A DNA stretch of 33,577 nucleotides from Deltaproteobacteria bacterium (GCA_003647275.1 QMMN01000025.1:1-33577); one strand, 5' to 3'; counted from the first letter of the stretch, positions 24,477 to 33,134 are shown. Notes: generated by a model not told the origin, from the sequence alone. A program made the numbers and translations.

Positions 24477-24646
24477 TCACTGTCACCAGGGGGAACAGGC
24501 ATAACAGATTGAAATAACAAGTATTTTTCTCGTTGGAACGAGGTTTGAGCCTTTGCCCCCGAGCCAAAAGTATCATTTACAATGGCTCCTTGTAGCCTAT
24601 CCAATCTGGTTCCTTCTTGCATGAAATAGGTGAACGGAGGGTCATC

Positions 24647-25174
24647 ATGGAGCAGGTGCTCCTACTGAATGCCACTTTTGAGCCCTTAAAGGTGATTGAC
24701 TGGAAAAGGGCCATCCGACTCCTGACGCTGGGAAAGGTAGAAGTCGTAGAGGAATACGACAGGGAAATCCGCGCAGTCACCTTTGCCATCAAACTTCCAT
24801 CCGTGCTTCGCCTCCTCCAATTCGTCAGATACCGAAAGAAAGATGTCAAATTCTCCCGGGTCAATATTTATGCCCGGGATGGATTCCAGTGCCAGTACTG
24901 CGGCAAAAAATTTGAATCCGAAGACCTGACCTTCGATCATGTGATTCCCAAAAGATACGGTGGAAAGACCGAATGGACCAATATTGTAACATGTTGTTAC
25001 AAGTGTAACCGGGTAAAGGGAGGCAGGTCCCTGAAGGAGGCAGGTTTTAAGCTTCTTAAAAAACCCGTAAAGCCCGGCTGGGTGCCTTTTATCATGATTA
25101 CGATTGGTGTCAGGCGTGTTCCTGATTCCTGGCGAGATTATTTATACTGGCATGTTGAGCTGGAAAGCGGTTAG
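24647..25174 (+). CDS. HNH endonuclease family protein
   Basis: The 175-residue protein has a central HNH domain: Cys82-x2-Cys85 (CQYCGKKF), the catalytic Asp97-His98 (LTFDHVIPKRYGG), an Asn at 112 and Cys117-x2-Cys120, which complete a zinc-bound beta-beta-alpha-metal fold. The N-terminal 60 residues ('VLLLNATFEPLKVIDWKRAI') form the short domain found in a widespread family of stand-alone bacterial HNH proteins, not in homing endonucleases. The cellular role of that family is not established. The ATG at 24647 has GGAGG 6 bases upstream; a TTG at 24617 is less likely. Its stop overlaps the convergent hyuB stop by 3-4 bases. Confidence 0.9.
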   Translation: MEQVLLLNATFEPLKVIDWKRAIRLLTLGKVEVVEEYDREIRAVTFAIKLPSVLRLLQFVRYRKKDVKFSRVNIYARDGFQCQYCGKKFESEDLTFDHVIPKRYGGKTEWTNIVTCCYKCNRVKGGRSLKEAGFKLLKKPVKPGWVPFIMITIGVRRVPDSWRDYLYWHVELESG

Positions 25175-26718
25175 GCGCACGCACCCCAGCCCCCTCCGCC
25201 AGGCGTATTGATGATAATCGTCTCACCTTTGGACGCCTGGAAGGTGGTACGGCCAGGGAGCCTCACCTTAGTCCCTTCAATATGCGTCAAGAAATTGGAT
25301 CCACGCCTTGCATCACCCCCACCGGCTATCCCTTTGGGCCGAATGCGCCTTCTTTCCGATTGAATGGAAATCACGGCATCTTCAAGGAGAAGGAGTTCCC
25401 GGATCACGCCCATTCCACCGGGATGAGCCCCGGCCCCGCCTGATCCCTCCCTCAGTGCCGTCTTGAGGACTCGCACGGGATAGGCGCTTTCCAGGACCTC
25501 AGTCGGCGTGGTGGCCGTGTTGGTCATATGGATCTGGACCGCGCTTGCCCCGTCGCATGTTGGACTTCCGCCCATACCGCCCGCAATTGTTTCGTAATAG
25601 GTCTTTTCTTTCCATCCAATCGCAAGGTTGTTCATGGTCCCCTGGCCTTGGGCCGGAATTCGGTCAGGGAGGAGGCGCTGAAGGGCAAGAAGGAGTACGT
25701 CAACAATCCTCTGGGAGGTTTCCACGTTTCCGGAACTGACTGCTGCTGGCGGCCGTGGGTTAAGGAGGGAACCTTTGGGAGCTATCACGTGGACAGGCTC
25801 GTAACAGCCGTGGTTCAGGGGGATATCCGCAGGCAGAAGGCATCTTAGCACATAATAGACAGCCGACCTGGTCACGCTGATGGGCGTGTTTGCATTTCCC
25901 TTGCATTGCGATGCGGTTCCTGTAAAATCGACCTTTAAACTCTTTCCTTCAAGTTGTACTTTAACTTTTATTGGGATTGGCCTTGATTCACCATCTAGAT
26001 AGTCGGTCGCCTCAGCGGTCCCGTGAGGAAGCCCAGAGAGATGGGCAATGACCCTTGATTTCGCATAATCAATCATGGCCTCCACAAAATTGTCAAAGGC
26101 CATCTCGCCGTAGCGGCGGATAAAATCAAGGCATCTGGATACCCCGAGATGGTTGGCTCCCACCTGGGCATTCAAATCCCCGATCCGTTCGGTCGGATTT
26201 CTGGTTTCTTTTTCAAACAGCCTTAACACGCCCTTTTGTATGAGGCCGTTTCTGACAAATAGGGTAGGGGGGATAATAATCCCCTCTTCATCAAGTGTAC
26301 GGCTTGACCCTGGCATGGATCCCGGGGTCTTGCCGCCCACGTCCGCATGGTGGGCACGGTTTACAGCATATCCCTTGAGCTTTCCCTCCCAGAAAAAAGG
26401 GGCGATCACGGTGATGTCCGGCAGGTGAGACCCTCCTCGGTATGGGTCGTTTACAATCACCTGTTCACCAGGCGATAGCCTCGGGAAATCAGTTATGACC
26501 GCCTCCACGGCCGATGGCATGGCACCAAGATGCACGGGGATGTGCTCGGCCTGAGCAATGAGGCGTCCTTTGGCATCAAACAGGGCACAGCTTTCATCCA
26601 GGCGTTCTTTGATATTGGGAGAAAATGCGCTCCGCCTGAGATTTGCCCCCATCTCCTCGGGAATGGCCAAGATGAGATGCTTGAAGACTTCAAGGGTTAT
26701 TGGGTCAAGGATGGCCAT
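25171..26718 (-). CDS. Hydantoinase B/oxoprolinase family protein (HyuB-like)
   Basis: The 515-residue protein is the beta partner of the HyuA/HyuB family, which hydrolyses cyclic amides (5-oxoproline, hydantoins) with ATP, or carboxylates ketones in related enzymes. Typical parts are 'VNDPYRGGSHLPDITVIAPFF', 'HHADVGGKTPGSMPG', 'GGMGGSPTCDGASAVQIHMTNT' and the C-terminal 'GSGGAGAHPGGMGV' and 'NTPGGGGWG'. The ATG at 26718 shares one base with the hyuA stop (TAATG), a tight coupling expected for 1:1 subunits; GAGG precedes it. The true substrate cannot be read from sequence. Confidence 0.92.
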   Translation of the reverse strand: MAILDPITLEVFKHLILAIPEEMGANLRRSAFSPNIKERLDESCALFDAKGRLIAQAEHIPVHLGAMPSAVEAVITDFPRLSPGEQVIVNDPYRGGSHLPDITVIAPFFWEGKLKGYAVNRAHHADVGGKTPGSMPGSSRTLDEEGIIIPPTLFVRNGLIQKGVLRLFEKETRNPTERIGDLNAQVGANHLGVSRCLDFIRRYGEMAFDNFVEAMIDYAKSRVIAHLSGLPHGTAEATDYLDGESRPIPIKVKVQLEGKSLKVDFTGTASQCKGNANTPISVTRSAVYYVLRCLLPADIPLNHGCYEPVHVIAPKGSLLNPRPPAAVSSGNVETSQRIVDVLLLALQRLLPDRIPAQGQGTMNNLAIGWKEKTYYETIAGGMGGSPTCDGASAVQIHMTNTATTPTEVLESAYPVRVLKTALREGSGGAGAHPGGMGVIRELLLLEDAVISIQSERRRIRPKGIAGGGDARRGSNFLTHIEGTKVRLPGRTTFQASKGETIIINTPGGGGWGACA

Positions 26719-28685
26719 TATCTTACCTCTATCTTGAGACAACTATTTTCTTCCATAGAGACCTCGCATCCTGGTGGCACAAACACAGTGCATCCTTCAT
26801 CTTCAATCACCAGGGGGCCTTGGTCGTGAAATGAAGACCAAAGGTGGCCTCGAGTATATACCGGTATAGTTTCCCACCCTGATGAAAGGAGGATTTTTCT
26901 CTTGCCCGTTGGTTGGCGCGTTTCGGTTGATTCGACCTGTGGCAGGGCGATCTCATCCCTTGAGATCACGGCTGAGAGCCTCACCGTAACAACTTCAATA
27001 TAGGGCCCTTGTCTTAGGGAATATCCATATCGCTTTTTGAAGGTTTGGTGGAAGCTTTCCACAACATCGGCTTGGCTATAGGGGACAGGGAGATGAAAGC
27101 TCTGGCCCTCGTACCGTAGATCTAGAACGGCCTTAAAATGTGTATCCTCGTGATCCAGGCCCTGGCGGGCCAGCGATCTGAGTGCCCTTTCTTTAAACCG
27201 ATTTAATATCCTGTCCACTTCCTGTTGGGTCTTGGTATTCCATTCGGCAATGAAGGTTTCGCCAAAATCGAGTCTGACGTCTGAAAGGAGAATCCCCAAC
27301 GCGGAAAACATGCCAGCCATAGGCGGGATCAAAACTTCCTTGATCCCGAGTTCCTTTGCAAGCTCTGCTGCATGAAGGGGGCCAGCACCGCCAAAGGCAA
27401 GCAGGGTACACGCCCTGGCGTCGATCCCCTTTTCGACCGTGGTCCTTCGAATCCCTCTCAGCATGTTGGCATTGACCACAGCACGCACGCCGATAATGGT
27501 CTCCTCCACACTCAGGTTGGCCGATTTTGCGAGTGATTGAAAGGCCAGCTCAGCCTTGTCCGGCTTGAGGGTAATACCGGTCCCGGAAAAGGATTTCGGA
27601 TCAAGGAGTCCGCAAAGCAGGTTTGCATCGGTCACAGTCGGCAGTTTCCCGCCCCGGTTGTAGCAAGCAGGACCCGGATCAGACCCTGCGCTCTGAGGAC
27701 CCACACGGAGGGCGCCCCCTTTGTCTATCCAGGCGATCGACCCGCCGCCTGCGCCTATGGTAGTGATATCAAGAATCGGGATCCGGATGGGAAGCCCGTC
27801 GATTTCCCCTTCCTCTGTCCGTAAAGGGGTGTGGTCCACAATGGCTGAAAAATCTGCGCTCGTCCCACCCATGTCAAAGGTGATCAGGTCTTTTCTTTTC
27901 ATGCGCCTTCCGAGCAAGAGAGCGCCCGACACCCCACCGGCAGGACCCGACAGCAACATCTCCACAGGATAGACTTCGGCCGATGCTGTCACGCCACCCC
28001 CTGATTTCATGATGTCATAGTCAGGGGGGCCGCCCACGTTGCGGATCGCCTTTCGGACCTTGGATATGTATGTCTCAACCACGGGCTGTACAAAGGCATT
28101 GATCGATGTGGTGGAGGCTCTTTCAAATTCCCTGAATTCGGGGATGATCTCAGATGACCTGGATACAGGAATGCCTCTATTTCTAAATTCCTTTTCAAGG
28201 AGTATCTCGTGGGCCGGGTTCTTGTAGGAAAACAACAGACAGATGGCGGCGGCCTGTGCCCCGGCTTTTAGGATTTGATCTGCCAGGGCGGCTGCATCGG
28301 GTTGGGATAGGGGCAAGAGAACCGTTCCGTCTGGGGCAAGACGTTCAGGTACTTCAAAGCACAGATCGCGGCTGACCACAGGCCTTGACCGTGCACAGTC
28401 AAAATCATAAAGCCTGGGCCTTTGTTGTCTGGCAATATAAAGGAGATCCTTGAAGCCCTTGGTGGTGACAAAGGCCACCTTTGCGCCTTTTCTTTCAAGC
28501 ACTGCATTGGTGGCCACTGTCGTGCCGTGGGAGAAAGAGGAGATGCCGGAGAGGGACCTGATCGTTTCGGTGACGGCACGGTCAGGGAACTTCGGCGTAG
28601 AAAGGACCTTCCAGCCCTGGATGCTGTTGCCGTCCAGGGTGACCACATCCGTAAAGGTGCCTCCAATGTCAGTCGCCACTCTCAT
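26718..28685 (-). CDS. Hydantoinase A/oxoprolinase family protein (HyuA-like)
   Basis: The 655-residue ATP-binding alpha subunit of the HyuAB family. It has the ASKHA-fold phosphate motif 'DIGGTFTDVV' at residues 6-15, 'FDMGGTSADFS' near 285, 'GAGGGSIAWIDKGGALRVGP' and 'AGSDPGPACY'. The last 160 residues form the C-terminal domain typical of the family ('LDLRYEGQSFHLPVP'). The ATG at 28685 gives the standard N-terminus; a TTG at 28700 is also in frame. Upstream is a 180-base gap with a structured leader. Relatives act as 5-oxoprolinase, N-methylhydantoinase, or acetone/acetophenone carboxylase subunits. Confidence 0.92.
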   Translation of the reverse strand: MRVATDIGGTFTDVVTLDGNSIQGWKVLSTPKFPDRAVTETIRSLSGISSFSHGTTVATNAVLERKGAKVAFVTTKGFKDLLYIARQQRPRLYDFDCARSRPVVSRDLCFEVPERLAPDGTVLLPLSQPDAAALADQILKAGAQAAAICLLFSYKNPAHEILLEKEFRNRGIPVSRSSEIIPEFREFERASTTSINAFVQPVVETYISKVRKAIRNVGGPPDYDIMKSGGGVTASAEVYPVEMLLSGPAGGVSGALLLGRRMKRKDLITFDMGGTSADFSAIVDHTPLRTEEGEIDGLPIRIPILDITTIGAGGGSIAWIDKGGALRVGPQSAGSDPGPACYNRGGKLPTVTDANLLCGLLDPKSFSGTGITLKPDKAELAFQSLAKSANLSVEETIIGVRAVVNANMLRGIRRTTVEKGIDARACTLLAFGGAGPLHAAELAKELGIKEVLIPPMAGMFSALGILLSDVRLDFGETFIAEWNTKTQQEVDRILNRFKERALRSLARQGLDHEDTHFKAVLDLRYEGQSFHLPVPYSQADVVESFHQTFKKRYGYSLRQGPYIEVVTVRLSAVISRDEIALPQVESTETRQPTGKRKILLSSGWETIPVYTRGHLWSSFHDQGPLVIEDEGCTVFVPPGCEVSMEENSCLKIEVR

Positions 28686-28765
28686 GTTGTATCCGATCAA
28701 GGGTTCTCTCGCCCGCTTCCTTTGGTCGCTAGATCTTGCTGAGATCGCCGAGATAATTTTTTTGA

Positions 28766-28815
28766 CCTGATTTTTTTGAGAGGAAAAAATCAGGCCAAAC
28801 TATCAGCCCCTCTCA
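28766..28815 (-). promoter_or_regulatory. Pseudoknot-capable leader upstream of hyuA
   Basis: Read on the minus strand the order is TGAGAGG, 14 bases, CCTGATTTTTT, CCTCTCA, AAAAAATCAGG. The two 11-mers form a perfect stem, and the 7-base loop CCTCTCA is fully complementary to the upstream TGAGAGG. Stem and loop pairing together give an H-type pseudoknot, or the two pairings compete. It lies about 80 bases before the hyuA start and 50 bases after the preceding gene. Confidence 0.55.
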
Positions 28816-28864
28816 GGAAATCTGCCCAACCACTCTGAACCTCCGTGAGCTCTGTGAGAGACAA

Positions 28865-29671
28865 CTATGATTGAATAATGCGACAAAAGCGCTCTGATCG
28901 GGACAGGGCCTCAAGGCTCTGCCAGATCCATTTCTCTTTGTGGGCCTCAAGGGTTATGATGGGCCGCAAGTGATTGTCTTCCATGTACTTGAACAGATAC
29001 TCGAAATCGATCTTGCCCGCACCAATGGCCAGATGGTCGTCATTGGTTCCATCATTGTCGTGTAAATGGAGTTCTTTAAGGAAGGGTCCAAGGACCTTTA
29101 GCCAGCCGTCCATGCTCGTTTCAGAAAAAACAACCATATGTCCCGCATCAAAGCAAAAGCCGACTTTTTCTGAATTCAATCCACGCAGGAGTTTTCGGAG
29201 TATCCTTGGGGTTCGCTCGTAAACGTTTTCGAGCATCAAGGTGGTTCGGGTGCCCTTCAGGTCTTTAACAAAAGAGGTCCATGTCTCAAGGGCTGTTTCG
29301 AACCATTCGTCTTCAACTTCATGATATCTCTTTTTATCATATCCTGTATGACAGACGATAGACAAAGGCTCAAATACAGGTATGAGGTCGAATACCTGTT
29401 TCAAGCGTTCTCGGGTCGCTTTCAATATCTTTTTGTCCATGCCGCCTGGTACAAGGTCATAGAAAGGGGCGTGCAGTGTGATCAAAAGACCTTCCTGTTG
29501 AAGCATAGAGGCCATGTCTGAAAAATCTTTCCTGGTATGCGTGTCGATGACATCCCCGTCAATTCCGATTTCAGGGTTAATCCTGTTTTCAAGGATCAGG
29601 GGCAGGTATTTTTCTTTCAGGAGTCTGAAGGGTGTACATATTTGAACTTTTCTTATGATATCGCTAGTCAT
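28865..29671 (-). CDS. Sugar phosphate isomerase/epimerase-like TIM-barrel protein
   Basis: The 268-residue protein belongs to the xylose-isomerase-like/AP-endonuclease-2 TIM-barrel superfamily. Metal-binding residues are seen in 'TLHAPF', 'IVCHTGYD', 'LMLENVYE', 'GFCFDAGHM', 'LHLHDNDGTNDDH' and 'ITLEAHKE', one per strand end as expected. Members isomerise or epimerise sugars and inositols, or cleave DNA at abasic sites; the lack of basic DNA-contact loops favours a metabolic role. Its ATG overlaps the thioesterase stop (ATGA), so the two are co-translated. Confidence 0.87.
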   Translation of the reverse strand: MTSDIIRKVQICTPFRLLKEKYLPLILENRINPEIGIDGDVIDTHTRKDFSDMASMLQQEGLLITLHAPFYDLVPGGMDKKILKATRERLKQVFDLIPVFEPLSIVCHTGYDKKRYHEVEDEWFETALETWTSFVKDLKGTRTTLMLENVYERTPRILRKLLRGLNSEKVGFCFDAGHMVVFSETSMDGWLKVLGPFLKELHLHDNDGTNDDHLAIGAGKIDFEYLFKYMEDNHLRPIITLEAHKEKWIWQSLEALSRSERFCRIIQS

Positions 29672-30150
29672 GGTTTGTTCCGCTTCTTTCTCAATGCCTT
29701 GCGCTGTTGCGCCCTGATCCGGCCCTCTTCAAATCGCCGCTTTTCCTCCTCGGTTTCAGGCACAATCCTGGGTACAAGTGTGGGTTTACGGTTCTCGTCC
29801 AGGGAGACCATGGTCAGGTACGCAGAGTTGGTGTGTCGGACTTCCCCTGTCATCAGGTTTTCGGCCTCCACTCGCACGCCGACCTCCATGGAGGTGCTTC
29901 CCACATAGTTGATGGAAGCACGGAAGATAACCAGCTCTCCTACGAACACGGGTTCGTGAAAGTCTAATCGATCCATAGAAGCGGTAACCACATTGGTCCG
30001 GCAATGACGCAGTGCTACAATGCCTGCGGCCGTGTCTATGAATTTCATGATCGTGCCGCCATGCACATTGCCGGCGAGGTTGGCGTCCATAGGAAGCATG
30101 ATTTGGGCCATTTCAACCCTTGATTCACATACCGTCTTTTCTCGTGTCAT
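29668..30150 (-). CDS. Acyl-CoA thioesterase, hotdog fold (YciA/BACH type)
   Basis: The 160-residue protein hydrolyses acyl-CoA to free acid and CoA. It shows the hotdog signature 'MLPMDANLAGNVHGGTIMKFIDTAAG' pattern in parts: Asn24, Asn28-x-His30-Gly-Gly and Asp39 on the central helix. 'SMDRLDFHEPV' and 'SMEVGVRVEAENL' follow. The last 25 residues are a Lys/Arg/Glu-rich tail. GAGG lies shortly before the ATG at 30150. It overlaps the next gene and follows the ene-reductase by 124 bases. It could release CoA-bound products in a degradative route or balance the CoA pool. Confidence 0.9.
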   Translation of the reverse strand: MTREKTVCESRVEMAQIMLPMDANLAGNVHGGTIMKFIDTAAGIVALRHCRTNVVTASMDRLDFHEPVFVGELVIFRASINYVGSTSMEVGVRVEAENLMTGEVRHTNSAYLTMVSLDENRKPTLVPRIVPETEEEKRRFEEGRIRAQQRKALRKKRNKP

Positions 30151-30274
30151 CTTGCCTCACCTCATGGTTTCTATGAATGAAGAATTTGGATTTCATATCT
30201 AAATCTTAACTACCACGGAGCTCTATGGTGAGCCAAAATAGGGGTGAATCGTTTCAAAAGAAATGCCAATGGGC

Positions 30275-31411
30275 CTAGCGGGTGGCCTGCTTTTTCTTCC
30301 TTATTTTGACCTGTCTTTCCATCACGCAATAGACCCCCTCAGGGCTCCTTGCAGCGCCAAAACATTGATTGCAGGATATGCATTTTGCCTTTTTCCTGTC
30401 CCCTTCCTTCCATCGTTTGATAAGGCCCGGCTCTCGGATCAGGGGGCGTGACATAGAAACAAGGTCTGCAGCACCTGTTTTGAAAATGTGATTCACGGTT
30501 TTCAATGATCGGATGCCCCCAACAAGTATGATGGGAACAGAAACCTGTTTTTTTATCTTTTTTGCAAGAGGCAAAAAATAAGCTTCTTCCTTTACCTTGT
30601 GTATCTTCGCGCGGGCCGGACCCAGATCACCTGCTGCAGGAACTCCGCCACTTATCTCGATGGCATCTATCCCCATTTCCTCCAGCCTTTTTGTAACAAA
30701 CAGGGTGTCTCTTTGGTTCAATCCGCCCCTGACAAAGTCCTTTGCGTTCAACTTGATCAGAACCGGAAAATCCTTTCCCACATTTTTTCGGACCGCCCTG
30801 TAGATCTCAAACAGAAATCTTGCCCGGTTTTCTATCGGGCCGCCATACTTGTCTGTGCGCCTGTTTTTTAAGGGGGACAGAAACTGACTGACAAGATAGC
30901 CATGAGCGGCATGAAGTTGCACGGCATCAAACCCCGCTCTTTTCACCCTGTCAGCCGCGCGTGCAAATGCCTGAACCGTCTCTTTGATCTCACGCTGCGT
31001 CATTGCCTTGGGCGTCCTTCTGAAAAACTTGTCATATACAGCAGATGGTCCCCAAATGGGAGTCCCTCTTTTTTGTCTTTGTCTCACAACCGTCTGGACC
31101 CCGGCATGCACAATCTGCATTGCAATCTTTCCATTGGCTGCATGGACACGCTCCGTGAGCTGTAACAGGTTTGGAATCATGGCATCGTCATGTATCCCAA
31201 GCTGCCTCTGAAGGGCCTGACCATTTGGCATGACATAGGCAAAGCCTGTGATAATCAATCCAACCTCTCCTCGGGCAAGCGCCTCCATAAGCTCTATGAG
31301 CCGCGTGCTACAGTGACCATGTTCTGCCATTCCTGTCCATGTGGCCGAGCGCACACTTCTGTTTTTCAAGGTCATACGATTGATTTTAATCTCCTCGAAT
31401 AATGCTGTCAT
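30275..31411 (-). CDS. Old-yellow-enzyme-type NADH:flavin oxidoreductase, single-domain with Fe-S motif
   Basis: The 378-residue FMN TIM-barrel enzyme would reduce enoate, enone or similar double bonds. The substrate His pair is in LHAAHGYLVSQFLSP (His167, His170), followed by 'NRRTDKYGGPIENRARF'. Near the C-terminus Cys344-x2-Cys347-x2-Cys350-x11-Cys362 forms a [4Fe-4S] motif as in 2,4-dienoyl-CoA reductase-like enzymes, with the third Cys one residue closer than in the E. coli enzyme. The FAD/NAD(P)H domain that follows in those proteins is absent. The ATG at 31411 has GGAGG 7 bases upstream. It begins the minus-strand cluster with thioesterase and hyuAB. Confidence 0.9.
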   Translation of the reverse strand: MTALFEEIKINRMTLKNRSVRSATWTGMAEHGHCSTRLIELMEALARGEVGLIITGFAYVMPNGQALQRQLGIHDDAMIPNLLQLTERVHAANGKIAMQIVHAGVQTVVRQRQKRGTPIWGPSAVYDKFFRRTPKAMTQREIKETVQAFARAADRVKRAGFDAVQLHAAHGYLVSQFLSPLKNRRTDKYGGPIENRARFLFEIYRAVRKNVGKDFPVLIKLNAKDFVRGGLNQRDTLFVTKRLEEMGIDAIEISGGVPAAGDLGPARAKIHKVKEEAYFLPLAKKIKKQVSVPIILVGGIRSLKTVNHIFKTGAADLVSMSRPLIREPGLIKRWKEGDRKKAKCISCNQCFGAARSPEGVYCVMERQVKIRKKKQATR

Positions 31412-31495
31412 CGTCTTACCTCCAAAAACCTTTAGATTGATGAGTTCCTCGCCCTCTGCCTCAACCCTCAAGCGCAAGCGATTCTCAAGGCCCAA

Positions 31496-31551
31496 AGGGT
31501 TGTTCTTCCAACCCTGGCTTGCACACTAAGTAAATCAGGTACTTAAGTCAA
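31496..31551 (-). promoter_or_regulatory. Promoter and 5' hairpin of the ene-reductase gene
   Basis: On the minus strand TTGACT (31546-31551) and TAGTGT (31523-31528) are 17 bases apart. The predicted start is next to a 7-bp hairpin AGGGTTG/CAACCCT with a 6-base loop (31496-31515), which would cap the 5' end of the message. Confidence 0.4.
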
Positions 31552-31554
31552 CCA

Positions 31555-31810
31555 AAAAGAGTTCCAGAATCCCTGCTTCGTGAAGCACTTGGCCCGTGGA
31601 ATGCGCTCGCTTTTGCAGTTCAAGACCTCTACGATTTTCTAAAAAATGACGACGATGTCTTCCTTCTCATCGAAAACCGGTCAAAAGTTTATGGAGAAAA
31701 ACCCTTTTACCTTTCCAGTATACGTCCAGGGCAAAGATCTGCCGGATGTATTCAGAAGACGAAGCATCCCCGTAACATTCATTCTGGATCGTGAGGAAAC
31801 GATCGCCTAA
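31555..31810 (+). pseudogene. Remnant of a TlpA-like redoxin gene
   Basis: Two frames carry pieces of one thioredoxin-fold protein. In the first (to about 31665) 'QDLYDFLKNDDDVFLL' resembles the helix and strand after the redox site of TlpA-like proteins. In the second (31655-31810) 'KFMEKNPFTFPVYVQGKDLP' and 'IPVTFILDRE' match the later part, including the cis-proline region. The frame changes near 31660, and the CxxC active site and N-terminus are missing. It is therefore a decayed fragment. Confidence 0.5.
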
Positions 31811-32404
31811 CAAAAAATATGAAATAAACATAAAGTTTTTGGGTTGCTCGAATAATAACCCTGTTGAGTGTACATTTAAAAAGGACGACAAAATAATTTG
31901 GAAAAGCAGAACGACCCAGATGGCAGAACGACCCAGATGGCCTGGTTTTGTTGATATCTCTGATAATGGAAAGTATATTGTTTTTGTTAACTGGGGTTGG
32001 TATGATGAAGGTGGTTTCGGGGGTATATCTTTTTACAATGGCAATGGTGATCTATTAAAGGAAATTTCCTTTGGTTCTGGCGGAAAATCTGGGTTGAGAT
32101 GGATTAGAAAGGCATGCATTTCGAGAGATGGTAATTACTATGCGATTGCGAGTGATCATAGAAATAATTCGAAAGTTACATTATATTATGTTCCAAAGCA
32201 GAATATTGTTTGGAATGAATTGGTGAAGACGGGCTTTTCTTTAAGGTTTTTGATTTAAAAAAGGTTGGTTGGAGTTCGAAAATAAAGAAGGTAAAATTAT
32301 ACGGAAGAAGTAAACGACGGTTATGGTCTACAGCGGCTGATAATACAGAACTTGTGGACATAGGATATTCAAATGAGCACATGTATCTTGGTGAAGATCC
32401 TTGA
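31791..32404 (+). pseudogene. Frameshifted beta-propeller-like gene
   Basis: The frame from a GTG at 31791 gives 155 residues to a stop at 32258. The neighbouring frame then continues for 56 codons from 32234 to a TGA at 32402-32404 with similar composition ('FFKVFDLKKVGWSSK'). Loss of one T in the run at 32235-32238 would explain the change. Blade-like repeats can be seen: 'FVDISDNGKYIVFVNW' and 'ACISRDGNYYAIASDH'. A perfect 17-bp tandem duplication lies at 31906-31939 within the coding part. No ribosome binding site is clear. The gene is AT-rich compared with its neighbours, suggesting transfer. A sequencing error at the T run is an alternative. Confidence 0.5.
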
Positions 32405-32499
32405 ATCCTCCCCAGGTAGATATGATAACGGCATTTGTATTGTCTGAAATAAAGCCTTACACCTTACACTAAAATTTTTTAGAATTCATTTATAAGCCT

Positions 32500-32690
32500 C
32501 TTCGGCTAACAGCATGTTTTGCAGCGCCACGTGGCCACGCCCAAACACCCCGCTTCGATGGCAACTTTGCGAACACACGAGAAGCAAATCTCACTTGGGC
32601 ACCCGTAGATTTGCCACGCATGAGGTGGGCATGCATGTTGATCTTGGTGAGATGGTTGGCGGTGAAACGATTTATGGTAGGGGTATCTAA
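32500..32690. other. Structured non-coding stretch, possible dispersed repeat
   Basis: Between the propeller remnant and the next gene is a more GC-rich stretch without a convincing ORF. It has a CCACGTGG palindrome near 32529, GCAAATCT/AGATTTGC arms around 32584-32614, and ATCTCAC pairing with GTGAGAT further right. The composition differs from the AT-rich sequence on both sides. It may be a dispersed intergenic element. Confidence 0.3.
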
Positions 32691-32701
32691 AGGGAAAAAT
32701 C

Positions 32702-33022
32702 ATGAAAAAATCTGTCCTTGTATTTCTCATAGTCTTAGGATTTGTCGTTGGCTATTGGTTGGCAAAAGAAAATAGAAAGCTTTTTGAATTGCCAGCTTCT
32801 ATGGAACTGCCTCAAAACAATGTCCAGCAGCAAATCGATATGGGCAGAATAGCTGTTGGCATGGAAACTTGGCAGGTGAAACAGGTTTTGGGTGTTCCCG
32901 AGAAAATGAATGTAGTAATAGAAACCCAAAACACGAGAAAAGAACAATGGATATATGGTAACAAATACCTTTATTTCACAAACGGCGTGCTAACGTCCTG
33001 GCAAGAAGGTGGTAAGGAGTGA
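32702..33022 (+). CDS. Small membrane-anchored protein with BamE/OmlA-like domain
   Basis: The 106-residue protein starts with a signal anchor (Lys2-Lys3, then hydrophobic 'VLVFLIVLGFVVGYWLA') with no lipobox Cys, so it is probably an anchored periplasmic protein. Residues 47-100 ('IAVGMETWQVKQVLGVPEKM', 'EQWIYGNKYLYFTNGVLTSW') match the pattern of the small BamE/OmlA-like fold: a helix ending in a 'GxPxxv' turn followed by 'W.Y....YLYF.NG.L'. AGGG lies 7 bases before the ATG. Function is unknown; relatives take part in envelope assembly or act as inhibitor-like domains. Confidence 0.7.
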   Translation: MKKSVLVFLIVLGFVVGYWLAKENRKLFELPASMELPQNNVQQQIDMGRIAVGMETWQVKQVLGVPEKMNVVIETQNTRKEQWIYGNKYLYFTNGVLTSWQEGGKE

Positions 33023-33134
33023 AAGGGTAAAATATAGAAAAAACCAGATAAATCATTCATATCCGAGATTTCTGTGGACTCGAGCGATTGAAGAGCGCGG
33101 GCGAGAGATCCTTCTGAAGATATAAGTTATCATT

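Noticed and set aside
32503-32560. Possible integron attC site (GGCTAAC)
   Set aside because: No matching GTTAGCC-type partner arm and no cassette-like gene array nearby.
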